Positions 26,318-37,557 are shown, counted from the first letter of the stretch. The stretch: 64,000 bases of DNA from Falsiroseomonas tokyonensis (GCF_019024325.1 NZ_JAFNJS010000009.1:1-64000); one strand, 5' to 3'. The notes: a model not told the origin generated them from the sequence alone. Made by a program: numbers and translations.

Positions 26318-28134
26318 GCGCTCAGCTCCCGCCAGCGCACGCAGCGCACCGCCTGGCCCTGTACCTCCTCCAGCGGCGGCGGCGTCTCGCAGGCCACGGT
26401 GGCGAAGGCGCAGCGTGGCGCGAAGCGGCAGCCGGGTGGCCAGCGATCGGGGCGCGGCACCACGCCGGGAATGCCCTCCGGCTCCACATCGCCATCCGGC
26501 ACGGCGGCGAGCAGCGCGCGCGTATAGGGGTGCAGCGGGCGGCCGAAAACCTGGGCGACAGGACCGCGCTCCACCACCTGCGCGGCGTACATCACCACCA
26601 CATCCTCCGCGACCTCCGCCACCACGCCGAGGGAGTGGGTGATGAGCACGAGGCCCATCCCCTCCTCGCGCCGCAGTTCCGCGAGCAGGTCGAGGATCGC
26701 CGCCTGCACCGTCACATCCAGCGCTGTCGTCGGCTCATCCGCAATCAGCAGTCGCGGCTTGTTGGCGATGGCCATGGCGATCATCACGCGCTGACGCATG
26801 CCGCCCGAGAGCTCGTGCGGATAGGCGCGGGCGCGGCGTTCCGGATCCGCGATGCCGACGCGCTTCAGCAGCGTCACCGCCTCCGCGCTCGCCTTTGCGG
26901 GCGGCACATCGCGATGCGCGCGGATCGCCTCCGCCACCTGGTCACCGATGCGATGCACGGGGTTCAGGCTGCTCATCGGGTCCTGGAAGACCATCGCCAT
27001 CGCGCCACCGCGCAATTTTCTCCGGGCCGCCTCCGGCATGCGCAGCAGATCCTCGCCATCCAGCCGCGCCACGCCCGCGGCGACGCGCGCGGCCGGCGGC
27101 AGCAGGCCCATGATGGCGGTGGCCGCCATGGATTTGCCGGAACCGCTTTCGCCCACGATCGCCAGCGTGCGACCGGCATCGAGCCGAAAGCCGAGATCCT
27201 CCACCGGGCGGATGATGCCGCCGGGCACCGCGATCTCCACCGTCAGCCCCTGCACATCCAGCAGCGGCTGCGGCGCGGCCGGCGCCGGGAACAGGCCGGG
27301 CAGCAGACGGTCCACCAGCCGCAGCCTTGGCGCGCCGCCACCGCCGCGCTTGTCCGCGACATCGCGCACGGCGTCACACAGCAGGTTCATCGCCAGGATG
27401 GTGATGGTCAGCGCCAGGCAGGGCCAGAGCAGCAGCATCGGCGCCTGCTCCATGGTGGCGCGCGCACCGCGGATCATCAGCCCCCAGCTCGGCGTCGGCG
27501 GCACCACGCCGAGGCCGAGGAAGGACAGGCCGCTTTCCAGCACCACGGCGGAAGCAACGGCGAGCGAGACCTGCACCAGCACCGGCCCCGCGATATTGGG
27601 CAGCACCGTGCGCAGCAGGATGCGCGGCGTGCGCGCGCCGAGCGCACGCACCGCCTCCACATAATCCTGCCCGCGCGCCGAAAGCACTTCCGCGAAACTC
27701 ACGCGGATGAAGCCGGGCAGATACAGCACGGACAGCACCAGGATCAGCGTGCCGGTGCCCGGGCCGAGCAAGGTCACGACCAGCAACGCCAGCAGAACCG
27801 GCGGGAAGCAGAGCACCACATCCGCGCCGCGGATCGCCAGCACCTCCGCCAGCCCACGGAACCAGCCACCAAGCAGGCCGAGCGCCGTGCCGATCACCGC
27901 CGCGATGGCCGCGGACGCAAAGGCGACGGCCAGCGAGGATCGCGCGCCCCAGATCAGCCGGGACATCACGTCGCGCCCGAATTCGTCCCGCCCCATCGGG
28001 CTGCCGGGCACATAGGCCACCAGCCGGTTCGCCACATCCTGTCGCACCGGATCCATCAGCGGCAGCAGCGGCGCCAGCGCCGCGATCAGCACGATCAGCC
28101 CGACGATCGCCGCCGGAAACCACAGCCGCCTCAT
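26314..28134 (-). CDS. Fused ABC permease-ATPase (DppC-DppD fusion)
   Basis: This single 606-residue chain joins two subunits that are normally separate. Residues 1 to about 245 form a DppC-type permease (N-terminal [25 protein letters not shown], then TM helices and the EAA-like loop [20 protein letters not shown] region). From about 285 to the end lies a DppD-type ATPase: Walker [20 protein letters not shown], signature [15 protein letters not shown], Walker [12 protein letters not shown] and a Cys-containing tail. The linker ([24 protein letters not shown]) is short. ATGA overlaps join it to both neighbours. Such fusions occur in some peptide-type importers. Confidence 0.92.
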   Translation of the reverse strand: MRRLWFPAAIVGLIVLIAALAPLLPLMDPVRQDVANRLVAYVPGSPMGRDEFGRDVMSRLIWGARSSLAVAFASAAIAAVIGTALGLLGGWFRGLAEVLAIRGADVVLCFPPVLLALLVVTLLGPGTGTLILVLSVLYLPGFIRVSFAEVLSARGQDYVEAVRALGARTPRILLRTVLPNIAGPVLVQVSLAVASAVVLESGLSFLGLGVVPPTPSWGLMIRGARATMEQAPMLLLWPCLALTITILAMNLLCDAVRDVADKRGGGGAPRLRLVDRLLPGLFPAPAAPQPLLDVQGLTVEIAVPGGIIRPVEDLGFRLDAGRTLAIVGESGSGKSMAATAIMGLLPPAARVAAGVARLDGEDLLRMPEAARRKLRGGAMAMVFQDPMSSLNPVHRIGDQVAEAIRAHRDVPPAKASAEAVTLLKRVGIADPERRARAYPHELSGGMRQRVMIAMAIANKPRLLIADEPTTALDVTVQAAILDLLAELRREEGMGLVLITHSLGVVAEVAEDVVVMYAAQVVERGPVAQVFGRPLHPYTRALLAAVPDGDVEPEGIPGVVPRPDRWPPGCRFAPRCAFATVACETPPPLEEVQGQAVRCVRWRELSA

Positions 28135-29081
28135 GATCGGGTGATCCGTGGATCAAGCGCGGCGTAGATCAGGTCCATCGCCAGGTTGATCAGCAGGAAA
28201 AGGCCAGAGACGGTGATGACGATGCCGACCACCATGGGGTAGTCCCGCGCCTCCACCGCGCGCAGCAACGGCGTGGACAGGCCGGGCCAGTTGAAGACGT
28301 ATTCCACCAGCACGGTGCCGCCCAACAGCGTGCCCATCTGCAGGCCGAGCACAGTGGTGACCGGGATCAGCGCATTGCGCACGACATGCCGACGCAGCAC
28401 GCGTTGCGGCGTCAATCCTTTGGCCCGCGCCGTGCGGACATGGTCGCGCGACAGCGCATCCAGCACCGATGCGCGGGTCATGCGGAAGATGGTCGCCGCC
28501 AATCCCTTGGCCACCGCGATGGCGGGCAGCGAGAGCAGCACCAGGTGCCGCACGGGGTCTTCTGCGAAGGGCGTATAGCCACCCGCCGGCATCCAGCGCA
28601 GCCATTGCGCCAGCACCAGGATCAGCAGCGTGCCGAGCACGAAGACCGGCACCGCCTGCAGCACGGCGGCGAGTGCCGAGGCCGCACGGTCGAAGGCGCC
28701 ACCCTGGCGCACCGCGGCGAAGGTGCCGGCGGGCAGCGCGATGGCCACCGCCAGCATCGTGCCCGCGAGGATCAATTCCAGCGTGCGCGGCAGGCGCAGC
28801 GCGATCTCCTCCGCCACCGGGTAGTCATCGACCAGCGAGGTGCCGAGGTCGCCGCGCGTCAGGCCCATCAGGAAGGCGCCGTACTGCTCCAGGATCGGTC
28901 GGTTCAGCCCGAGCCGTTCGCGCAGTTCCTGGATCGCATAGGCATCCGGCATGGCGCCGCCGGTGGAGAGCAGCATCTCCGCCGGATCGCCCGGCACCAT
29001 GTGCAGCGCCAGGAAGACGATGGTCGCCACAACCCACATCAGCAGCAGCGACAGCCCGATGCGCTTGGCCAGCCACCACAT
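28131..29081 (-). CDS. Peptide-type ABC transporter permease (DppB type)
   Basis: This is a 316-residue inner-membrane permease with about six TM helices. The first helix (LLLMWVVATIVFLALHMVPGDP) is typical of DppB/OppB, as is the conserved loop RTARAKGLTPQRVLRRHVVRNALIPV near residue 195. It pairs with the permease half of the downstream fusion protein. The start codon overlaps the binding-protein stop by 1 nt (TGATG) and the stop overlaps the fusion gene by 4 nt, so the operon is tightly coupled. Confidence 0.92.
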   Translation of the reverse strand: MWWLAKRIGLSLLLMWVVATIVFLALHMVPGDPAEMLLSTGGAMPDAYAIQELRERLGLNRPILEQYGAFLMGLTRGDLGTSLVDDYPVAEEIALRLPRTLELILAGTMLAVAIALPAGTFAAVRQGGAFDRAASALAAVLQAVPVFVLGTLLILVLAQWLRWMPAGGYTPFAEDPVRHLVLLSLPAIAVAKGLAATIFRMTRASVLDALSRDHVRTARAKGLTPQRVLRRHVVRNALIPVTTVLGLQMGTLLGGTVLVEYVFNWPGLSTPLLRAVEARDYPMVVGIVITVSGLFLLINLAMDLIYAALDPRITRS

Positions 29082-30613
29082 CAGCCGAACGCCGCGAACT
29101 CCAGCAGCGCGCCGGAGGAGGTGGTGAGCGCGCCGGGCAGATTGGCGAAGCCGGTGATGCGGCGGTCATAGCCATAGCCCTGCTCGCGCCAGGCCAGCGC
29201 CACCAGTGGCACTTCCTCCAGCGCCGCGCGCTGCATATCCTTGTAGATCTCGATGCGTTTCGCCGTGTCGAATTCCATGCGGCCCTTGGCCAGCAGCTCC
29301 ACCGTGCGCGGCGTGGACAGGCGGAAGGACCGGCCATGCGCATCGGACAGCGAGGTATCCAGCACCACCGTCAACCCATCCGGATCGTTGAAATCGGCGG
29401 AGACGCCGTGCACGGCGATATCGTATTGCCCGCGGATGCCGGCGGAGACGCGGGTGGACCAGTCCGTCAGCCGCAGCTCCGCCTGGATGCCGACTGCGGC
29501 GAGGTATTGCTGGGTGATCTCCGCGCTGTCCTTGTGCATGCCGAATTGCGAGGTTGCGAGCAGTGTGGTGGAGAAGCCGTTCGGGAAGCCCGCCTGCGCC
29601 AGCAGCGCCTTGGCGCGCTCCGGGTCATAGGCATGGCCCTTGGCAAGTTCCGCGTCGTACCAGGGCGTGCCCTCGACGATCGGCATGCCCTCGATCGGCT
29701 TGCCGCGGCCGGAGAAGGCAACGCGGACGATATCCTCGCGCTTCACCGCATGCGCCACGGCGCGGCGCACCAGCGGGTTGTTGAAGGGCGGCCGCGAGCC
29801 GTTGAACAGGATGTCCATGAAGGGGCCCATCTGCGCATCCAGCTTGAGCCGCGGATCATTCTCCACCGCCGCCATGCCGGACCAGGGCACGTATTCGATC
29901 ATGTCCACATCGCCGGATTGCAGCGCGGCAAGGCGCAGATTCTCATCCGCATAGACCACCATGCGGATGGTGTTGGTGCGCGGCAGGTCGGGCACCCAGT
30001 AGTTGTTCGCCTTCTCCAGCTGCAGCCAGGTGCCGCGTTCCTGGCTCGCGACGCGATAGGGTCCGCAGCCCACGGCATTGGCCATGTCGCGGGAGCCGCG
30101 CCAGACGATGGCCATATTGTAATTGGCGAACCAGAGCGGCGCCGTCGCATTCGGCGCCTTCATCACCAGGCGCACGGTGTGCGCGTCCGGCGTTTCCACA
30201 CGCTCGATCTGCTGCATCTGCGTGCGGTAGTAGGCGGTGGAGCGTTCGGCGGCGATCTGCTCGATGCACCACTTCACGTCTTCCGCAGTCACCTTCTCCC
30301 CATTGTGGAAGACGGCCTCGGGGCGCAGCTTGAAGACCCAGGCGCCTTCGGCATCGCGCGAATACTCGCGGGCAAGCTCGCCCTGCAGCTCGCCCTTTTC
30401 GTCGAAGCGCATCAGGCGGCGATGGATCAGCATCTTCACTGTGCCGGCGGAGGCACCGGTGGAAGGCCAGGGCTGCAGGTTCGGCGGCCAGGCCGAGAGG
30501 CCCATGCGGATCACGCCTGGCCGCTGCTGCGCGCGCGACGGTTTCGTCAGCAGCGGCGCGGCGCCGAGGCCCGCGGCCGCGCCGAGCATGGTGCGTCGGG
30601 TGAGATGGGGCAT
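29081..30613 (-). CDS. Peptide-type ABC transporter substrate-binding protein
   Basis: This 510-residue SBP_bac_5 receptor is the first gene of an operon: receptor, permease, permease-ATPase fusion, ATPase, creatininase-family hydrolase. The ATG at 30613 was chosen because it gives MPHLTRRTMLGAAAGLGAA, a Tat-like signal peptide ending near SRAQQ, and has gaaggga upstream. An upstream in-frame start at 30664 adds 17 residues with no signal character. GELAREYSRDAEGAWVFKLRPEAVFHNGEKVTAEDV is a standard family segment. The cargo may be a cyclic amide or short peptide, judged only from the creatininase partner. Confidence 0.88.
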   Translation of the reverse strand: MPHLTRRTMLGAAAGLGAAPLLTKPSRAQQRPGVIRMGLSAWPPNLQPWPSTGASAGTVKMLIHRRLMRFDEKGELQGELAREYSRDAEGAWVFKLRPEAVFHNGEKVTAEDVKWCIEQIAAERSTAYYRTQMQQIERVETPDAHTVRLVMKAPNATAPLWFANYNMAIVWRGSRDMANAVGCGPYRVASQERGTWLQLEKANNYWVPDLPRTNTIRMVVYADENLRLAALQSGDVDMIEYVPWSGMAAVENDPRLKLDAQMGPFMDILFNGSRPPFNNPLVRRAVAHAVKREDIVRVAFSGRGKPIEGMPIVEGTPWYDAELAKGHAYDPERAKALLAQAGFPNGFSTTLLATSQFGMHKDSAEITQQYLAAVGIQAELRLTDWSTRVSAGIRGQYDIAVHGVSADFNDPDGLTVVLDTSLSDAHGRSFRLSTPRTVELLAKGRMEFDTAKRIEIYKDMQRAALEEVPLVALAWREQGYGYDRRITGFANLPGALTTSSGALLEFAAFG

Positions 30614-30698
30614 GGGCTTTCCCTTCGAGGGGTGCAACGCAGCAGGTTTCACCACGAATGCCACGCGTGATGGCGTGACCTGTCAAGCGCAAATCCGC

Positions 30699-31756
<1,058 letters not shown>

Positions 31757-31760
<4 letters not shown>

Positions 31761-32557
31761 GGCAGCGTCTTCCGCGCGCTGCGCAGCCGCAGCGACTCGC
31801 TGGCCAGCAGGAAGACCAGCGAGCAGAGGAACAGCAGCGTGGCAGCCGCCAGGATGGTGGGCGTAAGAAATTCGCGGACGGAGGCATACATCTGCCGCGG
31901 CAGCGTGAACTGGCCTGGCCCCGCCAGGAACAGCGTGATGACGAATTCGTCCAGCGAGGTGGCGAAGGCAAAGACTGCGCCGGCCGCGATGCCCGGCCAG
32001 ATGTTCGGCACCACCACGCGCAGGATCGCGGCCGTGGGCGGCGCGCCGAGCGAGGCGGCGGCGCGCAAAAGATTGGCATCGAAGGTCTGCAAGGTGGCGA
32101 GCACCGCCATCACCACGAAGGGCACCGCCACCACCGTATGTCCCAGCACCAGCCCCGGCAGCGACCCGGTCAGACCGACCAGCGCATAGGCGAAGTACAT
32201 GGAAGCCGCGGTGACGATATAGGGCGTGACCATCGGCAGGGTCAGCAGCGTCACCAGCAGCGCCTTGCCGCGAAAGCGCCCAAGCTGCAGCCCGATCGCC
32301 GCCGCCGTGCCTAGCAGCGTCGCCAGCAGCGTCGTGGCAATGGCGACCACAAAACTGTTGCGCGTGGCCAGCACCCAGCGGCCGGCGGTGAGGAAATCCT
32401 CGTACCAGCGCAGAGAAAAGCCGCGCGGTGGCAGCACCATCAGCTCGGTGGGCGAGAAGGACAGCACCACCACGGCCAGCATCGGCGCGACCAGGAAGGC
32501 CAGCACCAGGCCTGTGGCGCCGCGCAACAGCACCCGCGCGAGGGGGTGTTCGCGCAT
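31757..32557 (-). CDS. Polyamine-type ABC transporter permease (PotC-like)
   Basis: This 266-residue inner-membrane protein has six predicted TM helices (first LVLAFLVAPMLAVVVLSFSPTEL) and the EAA loop LRAAASLGAPPTAAILRVVVPNIWPGIAAG. It is the second membrane subunit of the polyamine-type importer. A 1-nt TGATG overlap with the preceding permease gene and an ATGA overlap with the ATPase indicate coupled translation. Confidence 0.92.
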
Positions 32558-33738
32558 CAGGCGCGCGCGCCCGTCTGCACCGCGCCGCCGGTCAGCAGGC
32601 GCGTCAGCGCGATCACCGCGCCGCTCATTGCCAGCAGATAGGCGGAGAGTGCTGCGGCCATGCCCCAGTTCACGTCGCGCGTCATGAAGTTGGCGATGAA
32701 CCAGGTGACCATCTGGTCGCGGTCGCCGCCGATCAGCGCCGGCGCGGTGTACATGCCGACCGCCAGCAGGAAGACCATCGCACCCCCCGCCGCGACGCCC
32801 GGCAGGCTCAGCGGCAGCCAGACGCGCAGGAAGCGCTGCACGCCATTGGCGCCGAGCGAGGCAGCGGCGCGCAGATAGGTGGCGTCCAGCCGCGTCATGA
32901 CGCTGTGCATCGGCAGGATGGCGAAGGGCAGCAGCACATGCACCAGCGCCACCACCACCGCGATGCGCGTGCCGAGGATCTGCGCCGGCGCATCCAGCAA
33001 GCCGAGCCCCAGCAGCGCATCATTCACCGGCCCCTCCCGCTGCAGCAGCACATACCAGGCGGTGGTGCGCACCAGAACGGAGGACCAGAAGGGAATCAGC
33101 ACCAGCGTCAGCGCGACGGAGGACCAGGGCGCGCGCAGCCGGGCAATCGTATAGGCCACGGGATAGGCCAGCAGCAGGCAGAGGAAAGTCACCAGCAGGC
33201 TGACCCAGAGCGTGCGCAGGAACAGCGTCCGGAACAGTTTTTCTTCGACTGCCACCTGCGTCACCGTGCCGTCGGGCGTGCGGGTCAGGTCCAGGGCGCG
33301 TAGCAAATAGAGCGAGGTGGTGGGACCGCTGGCGCGTTGCAGCATCAGCCAGGTGTCACGCTGCCCCCAGCGCGCATCCAGCGCCACCAGCGCATCGGCA
33401 TAGGGCGCGCGCAGGCGGTCGCCGGCGCGGGCGGTACGCAGCAGCAGCGTGCGCAGTCCGGTGCTTTCGAAATTCATCCGCTGCGCCAGGTCGCCGATGC
33501 GGCGTTCCTCCAGCGCCGCCGCCAGCTCGCGCGCTACCGCCGCGAAGGCGCCTTCCGGCGGCAGCCCCTGCCCGTCCCAGGACGCCAACAACGCGCTGGT
33601 CTCCGGCAGCGCCGCGGCCACCTCCCGGTCCGCCACGGCGCGAAACAGCGTCAGCCCGACAGGGACCACGAAACTCCCAAGAATCAGCAGCAGCAGCGGC
33701 GCGATCAGCAGCGCCGCCAGCCAGTTGGTGCGCCTCAA
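32557..33738 (-). CDS. Polyamine-type ABC transporter permease (PotB-like) with a long first periplasmic loop
   Basis: This is a 393-residue permease. TM1 is about 8-30 (WLAALLIAPLLLLILGSFVVPVGLTLF); then about 135 mostly soluble residues follow before the remaining five helices (from LRTLWVSLLVTFLCLLLAYPVAY). The EAA loop reads LRAAASLGANGVQRFLRVWLPLSLPG. Typical PotB is about 100 residues shorter, and the extra length lies in this periplasmic segment. The start is TTG at 33738, overlapping the receptor stop as TTGA. The loop could help receptor docking; that is inference. Confidence 0.88.
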   Translation of the reverse strand: MRRTNWLAALLIAPLLLLILGSFVVPVGLTLFRAVADREVAAALPETSALLASWDGQGLPPEGAFAAVARELAAALEERRIGDLAQRMNFESTGLRTLLLRTARAGDRLRAPYADALVALDARWGQRDTWLMLQRASGPTTSLYLLRALDLTRTPDGTVTQVAVEEKLFRTLFLRTLWVSLLVTFLCLLLAYPVAYTIARLRAPWSSVALTLVLIPFWSSVLVRTTAWYVLLQREGPVNDALLGLGLLDAPAQILGTRIAVVVALVHVLLPFAILPMHSVMTRLDATYLRAAASLGANGVQRFLRVWLPLSLPGVAAGGAMVFLLAVGMYTAPALIGGDRDQMVTWFIANFMTRDVNWGMAAALSAYLLAMSGAVIALTRLLTGGAVQTGARA

Positions 33739-34748
33739 CGGTTCAGCCAGGAGGCGAAGCGCTGCTCCAGGTCGGGCCCATTCTCCAGCCAGAACTCGGT
33801 ATCGATCTCAAGCCCGCCGGCCTGATGGTTCGTCATCATCAGCGGATTGCGCGCGCGCACGTCAGGGTTCTCCGCCACCGCCTGCGTCACCGGGTTGATC
33901 GGCCAGAGCTGCGTCAGCGCCAGCAGCGGGCCGGGGCTGGTGATATGCTCGATCAGCCGCATGCCCTGCGCCGCATTGGGCGATCCGCGCACCACCGCCC
34001 AGCTGTCATAGGCATAGAGCAGCGTGGACCAGCGCAGATTGTAGCGCTGGCCGGCGCGGATGCCATTGGCGACGCGGCCGACGAAGCCCACGGCATAAGC
34101 AACCTCGCCGCTGTTCACCAGCTCGATCGGCTGCTGCCCGCCGGTCCAGAAGGTCAGATGCGGGCGCAGGCGGTCGAGCGCGGCGAAGGCGCGCTGCTGG
34201 CCCTGCGGCGTCGCCAGCACCTTGTAGACATCGGCCGCGGCGACGCCATCGCCCATCAGCGCGATCTCCAGCGTCATGCGCGCACCGCGGCGCAGGCTGC
34301 GACGGCCGGGGAAGCGGGCGGTGTCGAAGAATTCCACGAAGTTCGCAGGACCGTTCGGATGCCGCGCCTCGTCGTAGAAGACGGAGACGCCCCAGCCGAT
34401 GGCGCCGGCGCCGCAGGTGGTGGCGCCGCCGGGCATGAACTTGCTGCGGTCCACCACGGACCAGTCGATGCGCTCGAAGATCCCATCCTCGCAGCCGCGC
34501 ACCAGGTCCGGTGCCTCCACCATCACCACGTCCCAGGTGACGTTGCGCGCGGCGACCATCGCGCGGATCGGGCCGACATTGTAGTCATAGGCCGTATCCA
34601 CCACCGGCCCGCCGGCGAAGGTGGAAAACAGCGTGCGCCGCATATGGTCCTGCAGCGCGCCGCCACCGGCGACGATGGTGAGGTCCCGCGCCAAAGCGGG
34701 CGTCGCCGCCAGCACGATCGCGGCGAGGGATGCGAGCAGGCGCCTCAT
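33735..34748 (-). CDS. Polyamine-type ABC transporter substrate-binding protein (PotD-like)
   Basis: This is a 337-residue periplasmic receptor of the SBP_bac_6/8 type. Signal peptide MRRLLASLAAIVLAATPALA is followed by RDLTIVAGGGALQDHMRRTLFSTF and WDVVMVEAPDLVRGCEDGIFE. GWGVSVFYDEARH is typical of PotD-like proteins. The ATG at 34748 was chosen; the frame runs open upstream through the aminotransferase gene without similarity. The substrate is likely a polyamine or related cation, but Asp/Glu ligands were not assigned. Confidence 0.85.
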   Translation of the reverse strand: MRRLLASLAAIVLAATPALARDLTIVAGGGALQDHMRRTLFSTFAGGPVVDTAYDYNVGPIRAMVAARNVTWDVVMVEAPDLVRGCEDGIFERIDWSVVDRSKFMPGGATTCGAGAIGWGVSVFYDEARHPNGPANFVEFFDTARFPGRRSLRRGARMTLEIALMGDGVAAADVYKVLATPQGQQRAFAALDRLRPHLTFWTGGQQPIELVNSGEVAYAVGFVGRVANGIRAGQRYNLRWSTLLYAYDSWAVVRGSPNAAQGMRLIEHITSPGPLLALTQLWPINPVTQAVAENPDVRARNPLMMTNHQAGGLEIDTEFWLENGPDLEQRFASWLNR

Positions 34749-34765
34749 CGGCAGGTCTCCGGTCG

Positions 34766-35716
34766 TCAGGGGGGCGGAATGCTGGACAAGGGGGTGATGT
34801 GCCAGCCGGCATTCTTCCTGGCGTAATAGGTATTGAGCAAGCGCGTTGTGACCGGCCCCGGCACGCCGGCACCGATCGGCGCGCCATCCAGCCGCGTCAC
34901 CGGAAACAGGCCGCAGGAGGTGGCGGTCAGGAAGGCTTCCTGCGCCGCCGCCAGCTGCTCCGGCATCAGCCTTCCGTAGCGGGCGGGGATGCCGAGTTCG
35001 GCGGCCAGTTCGAACATGCTGCGGCAGGAGATCCCCTCCAGCACGCCGGCTTCCGGCGAGAGCAGCGCGCCGTCGATCACCGCCACCACGTTGAAGCCCG
35101 GCGCCTCCGCCACCGCGCCGTCCGTGGCGCAGAGGATGGGCACGTCGAATCCCTCGTCCTTCGCCAGGAAGGCGGCGCGGATGAAGTCGCCCCAATGGGT
35201 GTTCTTCCACACCGGGTTCACCGCGCTGGCCGGAATCCGCGCCACGTCGCGCACCAGCATCGCATTCTGCCCGCGCTGCATCTCCGCCGGCTGGCCGCGC
35301 AGCACCAGCGGCGTGACGGTGGCGAAGAAGCGGTTCTGCGAGAGCGTCGGGTCGCGCGACCCCGGCACGGCCATGCCGCGCGTGCAGGCGAAATAGACCA
35401 GCGCATCCGGCAGCCCGCTGCGTCGGACCAGATCCGCCAGCAGCCGCCGCATCGCCTCCCGCGTCATGCCGGGGTCCAGCCGCAGCCCGGACAGCGAGGC
35501 GAAGAACCGGTCGAGGTGATCCTCCAGCCGGAAGAAGCCGCCCTGCCAGACATGCACCACGTCATAGGTCATGTCGGCATACATCAGGCCGAGGTCGCGG
35601 ACCGGAATCTTCGCCTCGGCCAGCGGCACCACCGCGCCATCGATGAAGCCGAGGGCGCGACTGAAATCCGCGTTCTCCACGGTCAGGTGCGTGGGAACCT
35701 GCAAAGCCTCGGCCAT
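34766..35716 (-). CDS. Class IV PLP-dependent aminotransferase (BCAT / D-amino-acid transaminase fold)
   Basis: This is a 316-residue fold-type IV aminotransferase. The PLP lysine is probably K171 in NPVWKNTHWGDFIRA. The later EAPGFNVVAV and TATSCGLFPV segments contain the phosphate-binding and Glu residues expected for branched-chain and D-amino-acid transaminases. The motif around the lysine is not the standard one of IlvE (usually KS.NYL), so a specialised amine or D-amino acid substrate is possible. It lies 17 bp before the polyamine-type receptor and is probably in the same operon, which suggests it acts on the imported amine. Confidence 0.8.
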   Translation of the reverse strand: MAEALQVPTHLTVENADFSRALGFIDGAVVPLAEAKIPVRDLGLMYADMTYDVVHVWQGGFFRLEDHLDRFFASLSGLRLDPGMTREAMRRLLADLVRRSGLPDALVYFACTRGMAVPGSRDPTLSQNRFFATVTPLVLRGQPAEMQRGQNAMLVRDVARIPASAVNPVWKNTHWGDFIRAAFLAKDEGFDVPILCATDGAVAEAPGFNVVAVIDGALLSPEAGVLEGISCRSMFELAAELGIPARYGRLMPEQLAAAQEAFLTATSCGLFPVTRLDGAPIGAGVPGPVTTRLLNTYYARKNAGWHITPLSSIPPP

Positions 35717-35762
35717 CGGGCACTCCTCGGGCGCCGAGCATAGGAAGGCGCCGCGCGCCGCG

Positions 35763-36467
35763 TCAAACCGGGGGCTGGAAGGCGCCCTGCCCCGCCACCT
35801 CGGCCCAGGCGCGGAAGGCGGGCGAGGGCGTGACGCGGCCGGATTGCAGCAGGTCGAGCCAGCAGGCGGTTGCCTTGACGAAGCGGTTCACGCCGCGCGG
35901 CCAGATCGCCAGGCTCATCGCCTCCGCCATCGCCGGCTCCGGCACGCCCAGCGCATAGGCCGATTCCAGCGCGACGCGCAGGCCCCAGATCTCCTCGCCG
36001 GCCGTGTGCACGCCGATCAGCGCGAGGCGCGCGAGGCCGGGCGAAAGCGGCGAGCCATCGATCAGCGCATCGCAGCCTTGCAGATATTCGCGCGCCGCCG
36101 GCAGCGCCGGAAACTGCCCCTGCCAATGCGCGGCGATGCAGGCATAGCGCGGCGCACCCGCCGCCCAGCCCACCAGGCGGAAAACCGCGGCCGCCAGCGC
36201 ATCGGCGCCGCCCGCCAGGCGGAACTTGTGCAGGTGATGGGTGCCGACCGGCTCCTCGCAGGCGGCGAGGATGGCCAGCCAGACCACCTCCTTCTCCAAC
36301 GGCGCAAGGTGGCGCTGCTCCAGCGTCAGGGCGCGATACATCGCCTCATAGGCCGCATGCAGTTCCGGCAGCGCGGCGGCCATGGCGCCGTGATGCGGCA
36401 GCACGAAGCCGCGCGCGGCGCGGATTTGCTCCAGCGCGCCGCGGATCTCATCGGGGGTTCGGTCCAT
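35763..36467 (-). CDS. Carboxymuconolactone decarboxylase/AhpD-like protein
   Basis: This 234-residue all-helical protein has one clear CMD motif (LEKEVVWLAILAACEEPVGTHHLHKF: E60, C70, H77, H78, H80) and a second, degenerate helical repeat (ALIGVHTAGEEIW) near 150. AhpD-type enzymes use two cysteines; here only C70 sits in the motif, so peroxidase activity is uncertain. It starts the minus-strand group that continues into the aminotransferase and the polyamine-type transporter, 46 bp ahead of the aminotransferase. Confidence 0.65.
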   Translation of the reverse strand: MDRTPDEIRGALEQIRAARGFVLPHHGAMAAALPELHAAYEAMYRALTLEQRHLAPLEKEVVWLAILAACEEPVGTHHLHKFRLAGGADALAAAVFRLVGWAAGAPRYACIAAHWQGQFPALPAAREYLQGCDALIDGSPLSPGLARLALIGVHTAGEEIWGLRVALESAYALGVPEPAMAEAMSLAIWPRGVNRFVKATACWLDLLQSGRVTPSPAFRAWAEVAGQGAFQPPV

Positions 36468-36571
36468 GCCGGAGTGTCGGAAGCGGCGCCGGGGCGGTCA
36501 AGCCGCCAGGGGTGGCGCAACCGCGTGGCTTGGGGTCAGTATTGTCCTGTCAAACAGAACAAGAGGTTCCC

Positions 36572-37546
36572 ATGCGCCGACGCCAAGCCCTGACATTGCT
36601 CGCCGCGCCCCTGCTGGCACCCCGCTTGGCCCGCGCCCAGGCCGCCTGGGCGCCGAGCCGGCCGGTCACGCTCGTCGTGCCCTTCCCGCCCGGCGGGCCG
36701 ACGGACTTGGCCGCGCGCGTCGTGCAGCAGGGGATGTCGACGGCACTCGGCCAGACCGTGGTGGTGGACAACCGGCCGGGTGCGACGGGCGCCATCGGGT
36801 CGCGCTACGTCGCGCAGCAGCCGGCGGATGGCCATACGCTGCTGGTGGCCGCCAGCGGCACGCTGACCATCAACCCGGTGGTCATGCGCAACCCGGGCTA
36901 TGACGTGGAGAAGGACTTCGTGCCGGTCACGCTGGTGATGACGGCGCCGAACATGCTGGTGGTGCATCCCTCCATCCCCGTCCGCACCGTGCCCGAGGTG
37001 GTGGCCTGGATGAAATCCATCCGCGGCGGCCCGGCCTATGCCTCCTCCGGCGTCGGATCCTCGGAACAGCTGGGGATGGAGCTGTTCAAGCTGCTGACGG
37101 GGACGGAGGCGATTCCCGTGCCCTTCCCCGGCGGCCCGGCGGCGGCCACCGCCGTCATCCAGAATACCGCGCCCTTCGCGGTACTGAACGCGGCCACGGT
37201 GGGCGCGCATGTGCAGGCCGGGCGGCTGCGCGGCATCGCCATCTGCGGCCCGAACCGCTTCCCGCAGCTGCCGGATGTGCCAACCATGGCCGAGCAGGGC
37301 CTGCCCGACCATGTCTCCGGCTCCTGGACCGCCATCGTGGCGCCCACGGGCACGCCGGAGCCGGCGCTGGCGCGGCTGAACGAGGTGATCGTCGCCGCGC
37401 TGAAGACGCCGGAGGTGACGCAGCGCCTGGCCAATGTCGGCTTCGCGGTGGATGCCACGAGCCGCGAGGCGCTGGGCAAGCTGATCGCGGACGACCTGAC
37501 GCGCTGGCGGCGCGTGGTGCGGGAGGCGCGGATCGAGGTGAACTGA
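36572..37546 (+). CDS. Bug-family tripartite tricarboxylate transporter receptor
   Basis: This is a 324-residue periplasmic receptor. The signal peptide MRRRQALTLLAAPLLAPRLARAQ is followed by SRPVTLVVPFPPGGPTDLAARVVQQ, the diagnostic Bug start. It ends with GSWTAIVAPTGTPEPALARLNEV and WRRVVREARIEV. The ATG at 36572 has aagagg 6-11 nt upstream; the open frame extends 20 codons further without similarity. It diverges from the AhpD-like gene with a 104-bp gap, and has no membrane partner nearby. Confidence 0.88.
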   Translation: MRRRQALTLLAAPLLAPRLARAQAAWAPSRPVTLVVPFPPGGPTDLAARVVQQGMSTALGQTVVVDNRPGATGAIGSRYVAQQPADGHTLLVAASGTLTINPVVMRNPGYDVEKDFVPVTLVMTAPNMLVVHPSIPVRTVPEVVAWMKSIRGGPAYASSGVGSSEQLGMELFKLLTGTEAIPVPFPGGPAAATAVIQNTAPFAVLNAATVGAHVQAGRLRGIAICGPNRFPQLPDVPTMAEQGLPDHVSGSWTAIVAPTGTPEPALARLNEVIVAALKTPEVTQRLANVGFAVDATSREALGKLIADDLTRWRRVVREARIEVN

Positions 37547-37557
37547 GGGGGGCAGAG

